Positions 12,282 to 22,078 of a DNA stretch of 64,000 nucleotides are shown piece after piece (position 1 is the first letter of the stretch; each line of letters begins with the position of its first letter). Under the pieces are notes generated by a model. It made no database searches. It saw only the letters and a program-made list of their open reading frames with translations, and was not told the origin of the DNA. The position numbers and the translations under genes are program-made. Source of the DNA: Favolaschia claudopus (taxonomy: Eukaryota; Basidiomycota; Agaricomycetes; Agaricales; Mycenaceae); assembly GCA_037176885.1 (NCBI GenBank), contig JAWWNJ010000255.1:62001-126000 (forward strand), written 5' to 3'.

Positions 12282-13671
12282 ATGACCACCCACACCGCAA
12301 TTGTCGACGACCGAGACCCCGCCATTGCCTACTCTGGGAGCTGGGAGCCGGGGGGTGTGGCGGAGGAATTCCAAGGCACAACAACGACCCCCGACGGGGC
12401 AAGCTGCTGCCTCAGCGGCTTTCAGTTTCGTTGGTGCGTACGCGCGCGTCGCCCACCGTATCGTCGTATTCATGAGACCCTCAATTTCGCAGGAACGTCG
12501 GTAACCGTATACGGCACCATCGCCGCCCACAACCTCACCACCCAACCCACCTTGACGTTCACCGTCGACGGCTCCCCGCTTGGCTCCTTCACTCCCGTGA
12601 ATGGATTGAGTGCCCCTGTGCACCATCAAGCTCTATGGACCTCGCCTTCCCTCTCCCTCAACGACGGATCGCACGATTTGGTAATCACGCAGACATCGCT
12701 GGTATCCGATACCGTGATCTTCATGGATTATATCATGTTTACGACTACCTCTGCCTCGGTGTCTGCGTATTTTGTCGACGATCGGGATATGAGGGTGCAG
12801 TACAACCCGGCATGGTAACCTTCTGGGTCAGAACACAACTTTCAGCATACGTCGCAGGCGAGTCGGGGTAAGGGAGATTCCTTGACGTTGCAGTTCGACG
12901 GTGCGTGTTGTTTTTGATTGTATACTCTCGAATGTATCTTATGCATGGGCTCTAGGCCAGTCGATATCGCTCTATGGAGACTTCATCTCAGCGACAGCCA
13001 ACGCGTCTATATCAATCGATGGTGGCCGCCCGACGTTCTGGGTGCCCCCGACATCAGCTAGCTGGACGAATAATCTGATCTTCGATTCCGGATATTTGAC
13101 GCCCGGGACACATAAGCTTGTTGTAACTGCCATGAACGACCAGCCAGTGTCAGCGGACTACTTCCTCATCACACCGAACCCGCCAACACCGTCTTCGTCG
13201 TCAGCCCGATCCAGATCTGTCTTTCCTCTTGGCTCCAACTCCCCCGGCTCCCTACCGTCTTCCTCGTCACTCGGATCCAGCCCTTCTTCTTCCCCGTCCC
13301 CGTCCTCCATTGGCCTAAACTCAAACCCCCACTCCAACTCAGCGAACGTGGCGCCGATAGGAATGATCGTGGGTGTAGTCGTAGGAATTGGCCTGCCTTT
13401 GATTTTGGGGCTTTCGTTGTTTATTTATTGGTGGAGGAAGCGGCGCGTGGAGGGGCAGGCGCAGAGGTCTGATTTGGCTCAATTTGCTTTCTCGCTTCCT
13501 TCGGGGCAGGGACAGGAGAGGGGAGGAGTGATTCCAAGCAACAAACTGACGAGGGAGATGATAAGGGCGGGGCAGTGGCATGTCTCTACGACGCCTTCTG
13601 CGTCCTCGACGGGGGCGATAGGACAGCAGAGGGTGAGTCGTGGCGCGCTGCCGCCAGGGTATGAGGAGTAG
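12282..13671 (+). pseudogene. Decayed VDDRDP membrane protein (paralogue 2)
   Basis: Exons by comparison with paralogues 1 and 3: 12282-12433, 12493-12900, 12956-13671. Exon 1 is 152 nt where the intact copies have 148. The reading frame shifts between GTTTT and QAAASAAFSFVG, near 12388-12400. Exon 2 keeps the usual 408 nt but has TAA at 12816-12818 where the intact copies encode a residue after YNPAW. Exon 3 fuses the membrane segment (LPLILGLSLFIYWWRKRR) straight to the end of the tail (SNKLTREM, ending GYEE), so the 5' half of the usual exon 4 and the intron before it are missing. The three lesions are independent, so this is a pseudogene rather than an assembly error. Splice sites remain intact, suggesting recent decay. 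Confidence 0.85.
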
Positions 13672-13815
13672 TTGTTGCCATTGCGCTTTGAAAGACATGT
13701 TTCGAATACTTGTTTGTACCGTATCGAGTATCCCTGGGAGACTCTGAAAATACTATATATACTCTTAATTAGCTCGAATGTTCTTGGGATCAAGCCCACG
13801 ACTTGCCAGATATCC

Positions 13816-14095
13816 CGATCTCCAACCACTAACCAGAACATGTGTTGGGAAGGTCTAAACTTCGAGGCGAGTCGCGTGTCCATGAAATTTTTCTCCGCGT
13901 TCTCCAGCTTCCTCAAGACCGGTCAATACCACTCATTAGCACGTTATAGAATGTATGCATGCCCATAAGACGTAGTGCCAAGGCCTGATTTGCCCAAGAA
14001 TCCGAGTCGGCGGCGTTGAAGCTGAGAGGTACTTAGTTGTGATACAAAAGAGGAAGAAGAATTTCCTTTTCGGGCATACCCTGATGTCCTCCCCG
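13816..14095 (+). repeat. Dispersed repeat R1, copy C
   Basis: Near full-length copy, collinear with copy B over about 280 bp. Shared landmarks are AGTCGCGTGTCCATGAAATTTTT (first 20 bases match best), TTCTCCAGCTTC, GTCAATACCACT, GCCCATAAGACGTA and the 3' block GCATACCCTGATGTCCTCC. It lies between the decayed paralogue 2 and the cysteine-rich secreted gene. Confidence 0.65.
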
Positions 14096-14448
14096 ATCCC
14101 CAATGGCGACAATTCCATCAGATGCACGGCATCTTTAATTTAGAAGGGTCGAACTTAATTTATCCATACTAAGTTTCTTTTCTTCCTCAAAATGATTGCA
14201 AACACAAGTTTTGCTGGATACTATAAATCAATTGCGTCAATTATACTAACGAGCGAAACACCCAAAAAAAATGTCCCACGTTTTGATTAAACGGATGCAC
14301 GAAGGATGCACGAATGAGACATGTCATTTGTCGATATATGTAAATACATTCAAGAGTACGAAGAGAAAAATGCAGAGAACGAAATGCTGGCTGAAGACAC
14401 GAGATAAAGTAAATTCAAATCCTGCTTCACATCTTTCTCCCCTCTCGC
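14096..14448. other. AT-rich intergenic stretch
   Basis: The sequence is AT-rich 3' flank for the minus-strand gene that ends at 14449. I see no gene, repeat or structured RNA in it. Confidence 0.5.
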
Positions 14449-15313
14449 TTAACCGCGAATTGTCTCACCGGCTGCAAAGCATAGTTTGAATACCCAATAT
14501 CATCTTCAAGGTATGGAAATACTCACGGCAAGTCCCATCCGCGGCTTGCGAACAAGTCGCAGCACGCGTGCACGAAGTCGGGCTAGAGATACACCCATCG
14601 CCGGAGTTGGGCCACGCATAGGGAGTAGAGCCGGTGCAGTTGACGGGATTGACGTTGTTGGTGTCCATGGCGGCCCAGCCGCAGCAGGTCGCGCACAGGA
14701 AGGACTTTCCGGATCTAAAGCGATGTGCGTGAATTACTGGAATGAGGAGGGGGTGAATAGAGTGGCGTACTGTTGCTGGAAGCGACCCTTGGGGGCGCCG
14801 TAGCAGAAAGCCTGCCGAGCATCTGGGGAAGGTTAAGTAGTGTGGAGGAATAGTGAGGGAAGAAAGGACGTACAAGGTTGATACGACCCGGCAGGGCAAG
14901 CAAACGGTGTCGTGCTGCCGCGCTGATTCGTGAAGAAGCCGGGCTGGGTTTGCATGCAAGAAGTCGATCCAGTGTCTGTGCAATTCGTCAATCAGTTAAT
15001 TGGAAAGACAAGAGCGCATGACACACTCGGCTGATAGAGCCCGGTGTCGCAAGGCTGCGGCGTGTCCGAGCCCCCGTTACAGGTGTTTCCAGCGGGGCAA
15101 GCGACGCAGGCGGTTTGGTTGTACTGATACGAGCCAGAAGGGCAGGAAGACTGGCGGCCCATCAAGCCGCCTGCCTCCGGTCTGCGAAAGTAAAGTAAAA
15201 TGTCAGGAAGATTGGACAAGGGCGGATGCAATGAAGGAGGCGTACTGAGGAAGAGCGGTGACGCCGGTGAGCATCATCAAGGCCGCAGAGATGAAGGGGG
15301 TGGCGAAGAACAT
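14449..15313 (-). CDS. Secreted cysteine-rich protein
   Basis: Exons on the minus strand: 15313-15246, 15181-15027, 14975-14874, 14822-14771, 14714-14527, 14471-14449; 195 residues, with all six exons in phase. An N-terminal signal peptide is evident (about residues 1-19, FFATPFISAALMMLTGV..A). The mature part has about 18 cysteines. The first half carries CPSGSYQ..., CVACPAGNTC... and CPAGSYQP modules, which resemble the ephrin-receptor/GCC2-GCC3-like cysteine repeats of secreted eukaryotic proteins. The second half (LCATCCGW, then spaced single Cys) I do not recognise. It is presumably extracellular and disulfide-bonded; no enzymatic motif is seen. A TATA-like box lies 85 bp upstream. Confidence 0.75.
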
Positions 15314-15397
15314 CTTGTAGTGAGCAGGTAGGCGAGTTGCTGAAGTGTAGGGAAGAGGTTTGAGAGGCGCTGAGGAATTGGCTCACAGTGCACCGGT

Positions 15398-15404
15398 CTT
15401 TATA
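15398..15404 (-). promoter_or_regulatory. TATA-like box of the cysteine-rich gene
   Basis: TATAAAG on the minus strand, about 85 bp before the ATG at 15313. The position fits a fungal core promoter; no other element was identified. Confidence 0.4.
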
Positions 15405-15749
15405 TCTTCAGCGGATAGCGGAAGAGTCAGGTCTCAGACAGAGACGATTGACGTCGATATCCGCTGGAATTGCGCGGAAGATTCAGATTCGGATTCAGAC
15501 TCCACCGCCGTGACCTCATGCTACAGGAGGAAAGGAAGACATGCTGTAGCACAGCCGTCCAAGGCCTCAGGCCTCAGAATTCGAAGTCATGCGAGCCAGA
15601 ATCCGACGAAGATTTCAGAGACTTGTCAGGAGAGACAATCCACCGATTGCAAGGTCGTTGGAGCGGACCGGTACGAGGCAAATGCCAGCAAGGGGCATCT
15701 TAGCAGACATCGAAAGGCTCGCAAGAGTCAGCGAGAGCAGATTGAGCAG

Positions 15750-15849
15750 CGAACTCTCGTTGGTGGCGTCGACGCTGCGAGGTGGTTGTGGTACGAATCA
15801 GGAAGAAAAATTGCCTTTTTCGGCCATGTCCCTCATGTCCTCCCCGATT
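15750..15849 (+). repeat. Dispersed repeat R1, copy D
   Basis: Carries the 3' block of the family: GACGCTGCGAGGTGGTTGTG, an AGGAAGAAAAATTGCC segment and CCATGTCCCTCATGTCCTCC. The region upstream, from about 15590, may be a diverged 5' part, but the match is not convincing. Confidence 0.55.
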
Positions 15850-16704
15850 ATCAGATCAAGTTTTGTGTGCACGAAAGCTGAGCGCTGAGGCATAATAATG
15901 GCTATTGCGCATATAATTACGCATTGTACATGAATTCAAACCAGACAGAATGTATACAAACAGAGTATACGGCACCAGATCCTTCGAGTAAAAAGATCGA
16001 GAAGACATAATACCATGCTCCGAGCAAAAGACACACTAGCGTCTCTTCCCCACATGGAGCTTCGTTCCCGTCGACCCTCCCCACTCGCTCGAAGCCCACT
16101 CCGCTTCCCCCAAAAACATCTGGCCTCCGTGCGTCTAGCGAATGGATGAACGCGCTGATCGAGGATGAAGAATCGACCTCGACGCCTTGTCCACCTTCTG
16201 CGCCAAAACAACGCGCAGGCAGTCAAGCCGCAAGCGACAGCATAGGCACACCCGTGCGCAGGACAAGAAAACATCATCTTCAAGTCGTCACTCCGCCTAC
16301 ACCGCTTCCCACTGGCACGCGCGCAGGCGCATAATTGACCTTCTAGACGTGTAGAAGACATTAGTCCTAAAGCGCACCCCGGTTTCGTATGCGATGAAAA
16401 AGCGTCGCAGGTCGGGTGGAGACGTGAACGGCTGAGTGTGTGTAGAGGTATCCTTGCTGAAGGAGCCTGGAGCCGTAAGAGGAAGAATTGGAGGAGAAGA
16501 TGGGGAAGGGGGAAGGGTGCGACGGGAGTGCATTGTGATCGTACTACATCGGCTGCCAGGAGCACTAAAACCATCAGGAACCGAGAGACTTCCGAGAACA
16601 AGAACAACTGACGGCTTTGTCAGGCTCTATGCAGACTCGAAAACGTACGGGCTTGAGGAAATGGTCTCTCCAGGCCAGCAATATGTCGAGACTCAAGAAG
16701 GCTG
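15850..16704. other. Intergenic stretch, no gene supported
   Basis: A 672-nt minus-strand open frame spans much of this interval (15936-16607). It is dominated by Arg, Cys and Leu with no recognisable domain, and no paralogue in the window supports it. I treat the interval as non-coding. Confidence 0.45.
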
Positions 16705-17561
16705 TTACAAGTATGCCTGTGAAAGATCGTGAAGACGCAAAAACACCTGGAACTCTGCGGGGAACGCCTCCGTCATAACGCCTACCATTCTTTCCCATTT
16801 CCCGTCCCTGAACTGGGTACGAAACCGCCACCGCCCGACCCAATCGTTCCAAAAGTATGGGTACCACCCTCCGTGCTCCCAATCGATGATGCCAGAAATA
16901 CGCTCGTTATGCACGAGAATATTCTCCGGCACCAAATCTCCGTGACTGAAGACGGGGCTGCGATTGAAGTCGAAGACGTCGAGTGCTGGGATATCTGTAA
17001 CGCTTGGTACATATTTGTCGAGGGCTTTAGGGATCGACCTGATGAATTCCTCGGTCGTGTGGAAGGGACCGTCATCGATCTCAGGACTAGCGAAGACGGA
17101 ACAGAGGAATTTTCCGGGGTTACCGAGGTTGCCCATCGAGCCCTTGTCATTGAGTCCCTCGAGCTCGCGGCACACTCCCTTGAGCTCGTTCGCAAGACTA
17201 GTACGGGTGGCATCATCGAGATGAGGCAGGACCTCCTTCAGGGGAACCCCGGGAAGCTTCTCTTCAACGATGTAGCTCGTTCCAAACTCTTCATCATGGA
17301 GAACTGCGTAGATATTGGGAACACGGATGTTGGTCGACCGAGCAACAAATTCGGTGGTTTTCGCCTCTTGCCTGACACGAGTGGTACCAGATTTGACGAT
17401 GATTCCACCCCCAATGTCCACGACTTGAGGAGTTATCTCAACGCCTGTTTCTATTCGTCGCTTGACCCGCTCTAAAGTCCACTCTATCGATGTCGGTGCT
17501 ATGAAAGGTGAGCGGGATAGGTTGGTAGGCGACAGTAGAGCGTACAATACATGTTTGTCAT
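16705..17561 (-). CDS. APH-fold phosphotransferase (aminoglycoside phosphotransferase/protein-kinase-like)
   Basis: Exons 17561-17546 and 17498-16705; 269 residues. The catalytic core is clear: Brenner-type motif HGDLVPENILV at residues 191-201 (Asp193 catalytic, Asn198 metal ligand) and the DWE metal-binding motif at 211-213 (IIDWEHGG). A Lys-containing segment at residues 36-51 (GGGIIVKSGTTRVRQE) is the N-lobe. In fungi this family phosphorylates small molecules; the substrate here is unknown. The frame stays open upstream to 17688, but that part is read through repeat copy E and looks non-protein-like. A 47-nt intron (17499-17545) instead joins a 16-nt first exon, starting MTNMY, to PTSIEWTLERV in phase. 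The start is therefore inferred, and the repeat lies directly upstream where the promoter should be. Confidence 0.75.
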
Positions 17562-17584
17562 GGAGAATGAAGTGTACAAGAGCA

Positions 17585-17688
17585 GTGGGTCCCAGTTGGC
17601 GGCTGTCAGGCTTCCGCTGGTGAGAGTACGAAAGAGGAAGAGGACTTGCCTTTTTAGGCCATTCCCTGATGTCCTCCCCGACCTCCAC
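17585..17688 (+). repeat. Dispersed repeat R1, copy E
   Basis: Contains GTACGAAAGAGGAAGAGGAC, TTGCCTTTTTAGGCC and ATTCCCTGATGTCCTCCCC. Only the 3' third of the repeat is recognisable. It abuts the 5' end of the phosphotransferase gene, on the opposite strand to it. Confidence 0.6.
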
Positions 17689-17855
17689 CGAAAACTACCG
17701 AAGTGCTTTCGAGTTCTTGAGTATGCGTGGCGCATATCGCTACTAAACGAAACCGAGTTCGGAGCAGCACGACATCCATACCAATGCCGCCTCGACTAGT
17801 GGGCGAAAAATACAAGAGGCTAAAATTCAGCTAAAATTCATTTCACTCAGACTAT

Positions 17856-19422
17856 TCACGCAAAATCGATCCCACCACCTTCCCTAAGCCTCTCCAGCTC
17901 CTTCGCACCAAAGATCTTCCACAACCACACCGCCTCTTCGTCCTCCATCGGCACCGCATTGATTCCACGCAACGAAGCAGGCTCCTTCGACGAAACCACG
18001 ATATGCACCAAAGACACCTTCCCTTTGCCTTCACCCGTGGCCTTTCTCGCTTTATCTACCTTCGCCCCAGCGAAATCCAACTCCCCGAGTCTCGCCGCCC
18101 GCCAATTCGTCACCGAAAACGCCTCCGCCTTCGGTGGACACGGCATCAACGCACTCCACCTCCTCCTCCCCTCCTCACTCGCCACCCACCGCACCTCCCG
18201 CCGTATCTTCTCCGCGTCCCCCCTATACGCTTGGATTCCGCGTCGGATGTGCAGCGCGAGGACAGCGAGGGATTGGGACTGGATGGCGGAGACGGGGAGG
18301 GGCGGGGTGGAGACGAAGAGACAGGCGTTGTGGATGTACGGGAAGGGAAGCGGGGCGGAGTTGGCGTAGATGGGGAGGTTGCGGAGGTCTTTCGGCATCT
18401 GGATGTGAATGGGTGTGGGGTCGGTCGGTGCGCGTTGGGCATGGAGCGTCTATATATCTCGAGTCGTGAGTGGATAACACTGAATTCGGAGTCAAAGCAG
18501 GGAAAGACGATACTGACCTTGATCCACCAAGCCGCCAGCACATCCGAGCTCCCAACGTACTCCTCTGACCCCTTCACCTTCAACTCCTTCATAATCTCCC
18601 GCTTCTTCTCCTCCAAAAACCTCTTCGGCACACGCACCCAACAAACAACCTCCTCCGGGTCGCTCGCAAGACCGCCCACGAACTCCTCCATCATCTCCCG
18701 CAGCTCATCCCCTTGCACATCAAACCACCCATGCGGCGCCGCTTTCGCTCCCTCAGCAAACACCTCCCCAGCAAACGGCTGTACATCCCACGGCATCCCC
18801 GGTATACCCTCCACATCGCCGCCGCCACGCAAAACCCGCGTCCACGCGTGCAGCAACACACCCATCCCGACGGCGTCGAACGCGATGTGCGGCGCCGTCA
18901 CGCCGATGAGGGTGAGGTTCTCGTAGATGACGAGGTGCACGTGGAGGAGAGGGATGGTGTTGGGGAAGAGGAAATCGTCGAGCGTCGAGGGACAGAGGGG
19001 GCTGCGGAAGAGCGCGTTGAGGGATTCGGCGGGCTTGGGGATGATGCATGGCATATATTGAGGTGAGGTGGTGGGCGGGGTGGGCAGGGCATCCCCGTCG
19101 TAGGCTCGATGATGCCGCTCGACGGTGAATACCGCTGCAGGCGTGGCTGCGTCGAATCGATCAGGGATGCGCAATTCGTATGCCTGGAACTTGCTCGTCA
19201 GTAGCACTCTCATACATGGGGAGGAGGAAGACAGGGACAAGGACTGACACCATCTACGAAGGCCAGACGCGCACCCGCTCGAGGGAACTTGCGCTCGATT
19301 ACAAGAGCTAGAGATTCCTCCAGTTTCACCGGGTCGAGCTGGGCATGGACGACGAGACCCGTTGTGAGGATCCAGGTGCGGGAGACGTTGAGGTCGAGTG
19401 GCGCGACGGGGATTGTGCGCAT
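17856..19422 (-). CDS. BAHD-type acyltransferase 1
   Basis: Exons 19422-19249, 19183-18518, 18449-17856; 477 residues. This is a CoA-dependent O- or N-acyltransferase of the Transferase family (PF02458; BAHD or trichothecene-acetyltransferase type). The catalytic HxxxD is HIAFD at residues 157-161. The plant-type DFGWG motif is not recognisable. The two introns fall exactly where those of the paralogue at 30262-31935 fall (after ARLAFVDG and after AAWWIK), which validates the model. The first ATG in frame, before RTIPVAPLD, is used; the paralogue carries about 20 more residues N-terminally. The acyl donor and acceptor cannot be read from sequence. It is encoded 2.6 kb from the GGPPS gene and on the same strand. 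Confidence 0.85.
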
Positions 19423-19920
19423 TTTGCTTTGCACAATGGGAGGTGCGGCTCGGACTCAAGAGTGGGGTTCGCCAAGCGCGCCAGGGGGCTCAAAGAGCCT
19501 CCAAAACTTTGATCCATAGTGTGTGCTGTGCGAGGGGATCTGGGGTGTGCTCCACAGCCTCCGCTTTGTACAAGGCTTTCGTTAGACCGCTGGGCAGCAG
19601 GCAGGAAGGACGCGGGACCAACGCGCTACGATGCCAAGACGACTCGGTTCGGATGCAAAGAGAAAAATTGACATCGGCTGTTTTGTCATCCAAGATATGT
19701 CATACTTACCCATTTCATGTATTTTTCACTATTTAGAGCAGGGCGGCGCTTCCAACCGTATGGCGTCGAGCTTGGAGTAAGTATATTCAATATCTTGTAC
19801 ACTGTGTTCACGGATGAAAATGATCGTGGTTCAAATTAGCGGCGCCACCGTTGGGGAAATGAAAAGAACTCGAAAGTTGAACCTAGTTGAACTTCGTGTT
19901 AACATTCCGATCGGCATGAT
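19423..19920. other. Intergenic stretch
   Basis: The interval between acyltransferase 1 and the F-box gene holds no supported gene, repeat or RNA. Confidence 0.5.
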
Positions 19921-21483
19921 CTATGTAAAGTGCGAATCGTCGGCCAGTATTGGATCCATGATGATGTTCGGATACGTCGGGAACGACGACACCCTAACAG
20001 AAATCCCATCTGCGTTTAGCGACGCAAGACTCGAGGTAAGGCGTCGAGCGTCTCGGCTGCTCAAAACGCGATCATTCAGCAGCACGTCTAATTTCTGGGT
20101 CAATCTGCCTGCAGTGGCGCGTATTTCCATCCACTGCCTTGACAGTCTCCGCACAAAATCCGGACTCCCCGGCGAAGTAAGCTGGCCCATGAAATCTCCG
20201 AGTTCTAGCGATGTAAGATGAGTAAGCTTCTGCATGAGGCGCAAAGCCATGTCGGTGTCGATTGAGTCTGAGTGCAGTTCGAGGGAGGTGAGAGAAGGAG
20301 CACAGTTCGAGCGGGTGACGAGACCCAAGACTGCCTCCTCATCGGCGGTTGAATACAGAGCAAGTCGCGTCAGATGAGGCGTCTCGAGGAAATCAAGGAT
20401 GGAGGTATGCTTCCTGTATGTGACCACCTCGTTATCGTCTTCGATCTGGAGCGCCAAACTCTGCAAATGAGGAAGATGAACACAGTCGCCATGATTCGGG
20501 GAGAAAAAGTGGTCGCGTGAGAACGCAATATTGCATTCGACGATGCTGGATAATTGTCGAAGAAGAGCGAGCGCTTCGATATTTGACGAAGTAGTCGTGG
20601 ACAATCGGGTGAGCTGGTTCCATGGGAGCGCAAACGGAGGGCGAATAAAGCCAGAATTATCCCACGCGAGAGCGCGAACGCGTTTCAGCTCGGGAGTTAG
20701 AATGAATAGGTTTCTCAGAACTTGGCGAAATGCTGATGTATCCGCCTCCCCAGGCCCAGGTGCAAGGTCCAAGGAGATAATAAGGGTAGAAAGGGCCGGA
20801 AACCCATTCTCGACGCCAGCCAGTCGCTGGAGGAGTCGAGGTCTGAGGTAGAGGTCGGCGATTCGCCATTGCGCGGCGGAGGCCAGTACCACGTCAAAGA
20901 CAGGATGCGACTCGTTATCAAGCTCATTCTCTTGAACGAGCCTCATTGTCAAAGGAACGTTCTGCACCCGCTGGAGGTGAAGATCTACGAGCGGAGCCAC
21001 ACCGGGTTTATTATCCCCAATGAAATCCAGGTCTAACCGAAGCATTGACCACAAGGCAGGCGCTGCGAGCGCGACGGCCGCCCAATAGCGGCATACACTG
21101 GTTAACAGCCAGGGTGCGTGCTGGGTTACAGAAAGGGCGGGCTCAGACGGCGGTACGTTGCCAAACGCGTACGTATTGGAAACCGACGCGTGAACGGCCT
21201 CGGAGAAGATCAATCCCAGAATTTCGGGGGGCAGTCGGCGGATGGGGGATAGTGTAGCCTTGTAACTTTTGAGCGTTCGCCGAAGGTCATCGGAGCGAGT
21301 GAGGAGCGTCTGTATCGCCTCTTGCACGGATGCTAGATGGGATTCCAATTCGCCGACGTAAGAACTGATGACGGCGGCCTCTGCAGGATGTGGTGGTGTG
21401 TTCGAGTTGATGAGATGAAGGACAGATACTGGAGGCGGCGGCGGCTCGTGCAAGGTGAGGACAGCGGAGTCTGAGCGAGTCAT
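19921..21483 (-). CDS. F-box/leucine-rich-repeat-like protein
   Basis: A single open frame of 520 residues starting MTRSDS. A Pro-rich N-terminus (EPPPPP) is followed by a coiled region (about 38-76, ELESHLASVQEAIQTLL) and an F-box-like segment opening RRLPPEILGLIF (about 82-135, with WLLTSVCRYWAAVAL). Irregular leucine-rich repeats fill the rest (LSTLIISLDL, LQSLALQI, LTSLEL twice). This layout is typical of the expanded F-box proteins of Agaricomycetes, thought to be SCF ubiquitin-ligase substrate adaptors; the target is unknown. An upstream in-frame Met would add 18 residues, but the same MTRSDS start opens the gene fragment at 23825-23947, which supports the start chosen. Confidence 0.8.
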   Translation of the reverse strand: MTRSDSAVLTLHEPPPPPVSVLHLINSNTPPHPAEAAVISSYVGELESHLASVQEAIQTLLTRSDDLRRTLKSYKATLSPIRRLPPEILGLIFSEAVHASVSNTYAFGNVPPSEPALSVTQHAPWLLTSVCRYWAAVALAAPALWSMLRLDLDFIGDNKPGVAPLVDLHLQRVQNVPLTMRLVQENELDNESHPVFDVVLASAAQWRIADLYLRPRLLQRLAGVENGFPALSTLIISLDLAPGPGEADTSAFRQVLRNLFILTPELKRVRALAWDNSGFIRPPFALPWNQLTRLSTTTSSNIEALALLRQLSSIVECNIAFSRDHFFSPNHGDCVHLPHLQSLALQIEDDNEVVTYRKHTSILDFLETPHLTRLALYSTADEEAVLGLVTRSNCAPSLTSLELHSDSIDTDMALRLMQKLTHLTSLELGDFMGQLTSPGSPDFVRRLSRQWMEIRATAGRLTQKLDVLLNDRVLSSRDARRLTSSLASLNADGISVRVSSFPTYPNIIMDPILADDSHFT

Positions 21484-22078
21484 AGGGTGGGGTTCAGTGC
21501 TGGGGCTCGCTGAGGGAAGATACCGCCTATAAATCAAAGCAAGGAATATTAGTACGTGGACTAGCGAAAAAGACGCGTCATACGGTGGCTGTTAATGCTC
21601 AGATGAATCCACGTAGCGCAGCCGCCAATTTTGGGTCTAAATGACCCGTGAATTCGATATCGGAGCGGTGAATGTCGTGGTCGAGTCGTGGTGCAGAATG
21701 AGAAAGTTTGTCACACGTCACAATCGTCAGTCATCACGAAAAACTCCTTTCGTAATTCTACAACATCCAAACAAAAAACTCATTTGTCGACTCGAAATTT
21801 CTGATGAATGTTTCTCGAAAAGTTCCGAAATCTGGCTCAATAGCGGGACATTTATCTCAGCTAGCATGATTCCGTTACCCTTTCGTTGATGGAATTCGCT
21901 ATCATTTTTCCAACTATTATCGACCGGCGGATATTTTCTAGAGAAAGAATGCTGGCCTATGCTTGCCATCCTTTCAGCCCCCATGTGGCTCCGTCTGATT
22001 TATAGAGTAACTCCTTCTAATTTCTGTATCAATTACTGTGTTCCTTGGTTTCGAAAGTTCTCATTGTTCTGCCGCATT
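21484..22078. other. Intergenic stretch with bZIP/CRE-like 12-mer
   Basis: GTCACACGTCAC lies at 21710-21721 inside AGAAAGTTTGTCACACGTCA, a block repeated upstream of the F-box fragment. No gene is seen between the F-box start and the end of the GGPPS gene. Confidence 0.45.

Noticed and set aside
15936..16607. Long minus-strand open frame starting with a hydrophobic stretch
   Set aside because: Arg/Cys/Leu-rich composition, no domain, no splice context and no paralogue in the window.
17562..17688. N-terminal extension of the phosphotransferase in the same frame
   Set aside because: It is a translation of repeat copy E and has no similarity to the family; a small intron gives a better start.
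18003..18926. Long plus-strand open frame
   Set aside because: It is antisense to acyltransferase 1, whose exons and catalytic motif are confirmed by the second acyltransferase.
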